The notes below the pieces were generated by a model. The model worked only from the letters and a program-made list of their open reading frames with translations. It searched no databases and was not told the origin of the DNA. Positions 62,276 to 64,000 of a stretch of 64,000 nucleotides of DNA are shown here, in pieces. The DNA comes from Methanoculleus sediminis (GTDB lineage: Archaea; Halobacteriota; Methanomicrobia; Methanomicrobiales; Methanoculleaceae), in NCBI RefSeq assembly GCF_001017125.1, contig NZ_JXOJ01000002.1, positions 853,640 to 917,639 of the forward strand. Reading direction: 5' to 3'. The position numbers and the translations under genes are program-made. Every line of letters starts with the position of its first letter. The first letter of the stretch is position 1.

Positions 62276-62884
62276 ATGCAAAAGAAGGTTGTCGCGCTGC
62301 TCGGAAGTCCCATTCTCGACGGGAACACCGCCCGTCTTCTCGACGAGGCTATCAGGGGTGCGGAGGAGGCCGGGTGCGAGGTCGAGAAGATCGAGGTCGC
62401 ACACATGGACGTTCTGCCCTGCATGGAGTTCTTCCAGTGCATGGGGAGCGAAACCTGCCTGATCCAGGACGAGATGGAGGGGATCTTTCGGAAGTTCCGC
62501 GAGATGGACGGCCTGATCATCGCCACCCCGGTGATGACGATGGGCATCCCGGGAAGGCTCAAGTCCTTTATAGACCGGTTCCAGGTCTTCTACATGGCCA
62601 AGTACCACCGGGGGCGGTCGTTTATCTCTCCGGAACGGCGAAAAATGAGAAAGATGCTCTTCATCTCGATCGCCGGGATGAATATCCCGAATGTCTTTGA
62701 GGGCGTGAAGATGACCGCCCGGGCGTTTGGGGAGATCATCGACTGCCCCTACTGGGACGAGGTGCTCCAAAACGACATGGACACGGTCCGGGACATCCGG
62801 ACGCGACCTGAAGTGATGGAGGCGGCCTACCGGAAGGGCTACGAACTCGGGCGGCTCCTGGAACAGCAGGCCGCCGTTGTTTGA
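62276..62884 (+). CDS. Iron-sulfur-flavoprotein-like protein with altered Cys motif
   Basis: 202 residues. Flavodoxin fold: ALLGSPILDGNTARLLDEAI at the start and IATPVMTMGIPGRLKSFIDRF at about 81. At the cluster site it reads CMEFFQCMGSETC (C-x5-C-x5-C), so one of the four Cys found in the paralogues at 57011 and 57628 is replaced. It may lack the 4Fe-4S cluster or hold a different one. Divergent from the oxidant-defence operon; 99 bp shared promoter region. Confidence 0.8.
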   Translation: MQKKVVALLGSPILDGNTARLLDEAIRGAEEAGCEVEKIEVAHMDVLPCMEFFQCMGSETCLIQDEMEGIFRKFREMDGLIIATPVMTMGIPGRLKSFIDRFQVFYMAKYHRGRSFISPERRKMRKMLFISIAGMNIPNVFEGVKMTARAFGEIIDCPYWDEVLQNDMDTVRDIRTRPEVMEAAYRKGYELGRLLEQQAAVV

Positions 62885-62979
62885 AGGTTCCGGTGCATGA
62901 GGCGGATTAGGGGGCCACGGCAGGTTCTCACGCCTGATCTGGCGTTCCTCCCTTGCGCCCTGAGCGCTGTTTCGATATG

Positions 62980-63897
62980 TCAGGGCGAGTCGTCGGGCTC
63001 GATATGGACGACGACCTCGGCAAGTCCCGGCACCGCTTCTTTGAGCCGGCGCTCGACGACCTCGGAGATCTCGTGGGCCCGGGAGACCGGGAGGGCGGGG
63101 CCGACAGTGATGTGGATGTCGGCAAGGATCTCGTCCGGTTTTCCCCGGCACCGGAAGTCGTGATACCCGGTCACCCCCGGGACGTCCATCACCACCGCCC
63201 GGATGAGTTCCATGTCGCAGGGAAGGTTCATCGTGTCGGTGAGTACCCGGGCGGCGTCGTAGAGAACCCTGATCCCCATCCTCGCAATGAGGAGGCCGAT
63301 GGCGAATGCGATGACCGGGTCGGCCTCCGGGAACCCGAGCCTGACGGCGAGGAAACCGGCGAGGACGGCGATCGAGACGAAGACGTCGCTTTTCGTGTGC
63401 TGGGAATCGGCGATCAGGATCTGGCTCCGGTACTCCTCGCCCTTTCGACGTTCGTAGGTGGAGACGACCAGGTTGACGACGAGCGTCCCGACCATGACCC
63501 CGACGGTGACCGCGGTGATCTCGGGGGCGACGGCTTCGACGAGCCGCTGGTAGCCCTCAAAGAAGATCCCGGCGGCGGTCAGGAGGAGCATCGCCCCGAT
63601 GACCAGGGTGCCGAGCGTCTCGATCTTGCCGTGGCCGTAGGGGTGCTCCGGGTCGGGAGGTTTTGCGGCGAAGTAAAGGGCGACGATCCCGACGACGTTC
63701 GAGAGGGAGTCGAACCCCGAGTGGACGGCGTCCGCTACCATGCTCACCGACCCGGCGATGAGGCCGAAGGCCGCTTTTGCGAGTGCGACGGAGAGATTCA
63801 GGCCGAGGACAACGAGAAAGATCCGTCTCACCCTTCGGCCGGTTACGCCCGGGGATCTCTTGTCATCTCGAGTTCCGTTCGCACCTTTGGCCCCCAT
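62980..63897 (-). CDS. Cation diffusion facilitator family transporter
   Basis: 305 residues with six helices followed by a cytoplasmic metal-binding domain (about 215-300). Metal sites: DAVHSGFDSL (about 46, H-x-x-x-D), HPYGHGKIE (about 85) and DSQHTKSDVF (about 165, H-x-x-x-D). HDFRCRGKPDEILADIHITV is the usual start of the C-terminal CDF domain. Proton-coupled export of Zn2+, Fe2+ or Mn2+; which one cannot be told. Confidence 0.93.
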   Translation of the reverse strand: MGAKGANGTRDDKRSPGVTGRRVRRIFLVVLGLNLSVALAKAAFGLIAGSVSMVADAVHSGFDSLSNVVGIVALYFAAKPPDPEHPYGHGKIETLGTLVIGAMLLLTAAGIFFEGYQRLVEAVAPEITAVTVGVMVGTLVVNLVVSTYERRKGEEYRSQILIADSQHTKSDVFVSIAVLAGFLAVRLGFPEADPVIAFAIGLLIARMGIRVLYDAARVLTDTMNLPCDMELIRAVVMDVPGVTGYHDFRCRGKPDEILADIHITVGPALPVSRAHEISEVVERRLKEAVPGLAEVVVHIEPDDSP

Positions 63898-64000
63898 GCT
63901 TCACCTCTTCCGGCACTTCGTCCCGTCGCACCCTTCCGCCCGTCGCAACTCGAAGGCCTTCGGTCTTCTCAAGCTCCGGGCGTTCGCACCTGACGGTGCT

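Noticed and set aside
63898..64000. Possible start of another gene or repeat at the right edge
   Set aside because: Only about 100 bases, no start with a ribosome-binding site, no recognisable protein; left unannotated.

Overview
This GC-rich (roughly 65%) window reads as the chromosome of a methanogenic archaeon of the order Methanomicrobiales, most like Methanoculleus. The evidence is a coenzyme M gene set of the cysteate type (cysteate synthase, fused ComDE, methanogenesis-marker-16 protein), archaeal promoters (TTTATA boxes), archaeal-type argJ and chorismate mutase, PGF-CTERM surface proteins and many small secreted or membrane proteins. No rRNA, tRNA, IS element or CRISPR array was recognised.

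Layout. 1-3.9 kb: tail of a tightly overlapping trpDCFBA operon. 4.1-6.9 kb: an NAD-kinase-like gene convergent with, and overlapping, a Na/Pi-cotransporter-like gene. 7-23 kb: an accessory stretch of small membrane/secreted genes with paralogous families, a MarR regulator, a bacterial-type Lon protease and one gene broken by an in-frame stop. 23.3-29.1 kb: a six-gene operon for coenzyme M synthesis with three uncharacterised partners (ABC-type ATPase, G3E-type GTPase, Fe-S protein) and a divergent HTH regulator. 29.9-33.9 kb: carotenoid genes (cruF-like, crtI, crtB, UbiA prenyltransferase). 35-46 kb: a secreted-peptidase region. 47-52.7 kb: ADP-ribosylglycohydrolase, argC, CBS protein, argJ, argB, chorismate mutase and an M50-type protease. 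52.7-64 kb: an eight-PAS histidine kinase, iron-sulfur flavoproteins, a BCCT transporter with a universal stress protein, an oxidant-defence operon and a cation efflux protein.

The most striking unit is at 35-46 kb. Four operons each encode a secreted peptidase (two metzincins, one transglutaminase-like, one putative clan CD) followed by a secreted partner: a stand-alone propeptide-like protein, a small secreted protein, a PGF-CTERM protein and a PepSY protein. All four promoters carry the same 18-bp palindrome (GTTCGG-N6-CCGAAC or one-base variant) 11-13 bp upstream of TATA. Three of them also share a leader of about 170 nt whose differences preserve most base pairs and which could mask the ribosome-binding site. 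This looks like a co-regulated extracellular proteolysis system with transcriptional and RNA-level control.

A second regulatory network is a promoter cassette (GACGTGTAGA ... CACAGAAA..GTTTATAGA ... CGTCGAC) found in about ten copies, each in front of a small membrane or secreted protein gene, some with a hairpin in the 5' untranslated region. MarR and lon share a 19-bp TTAGGT-N7-AACTAA operator.
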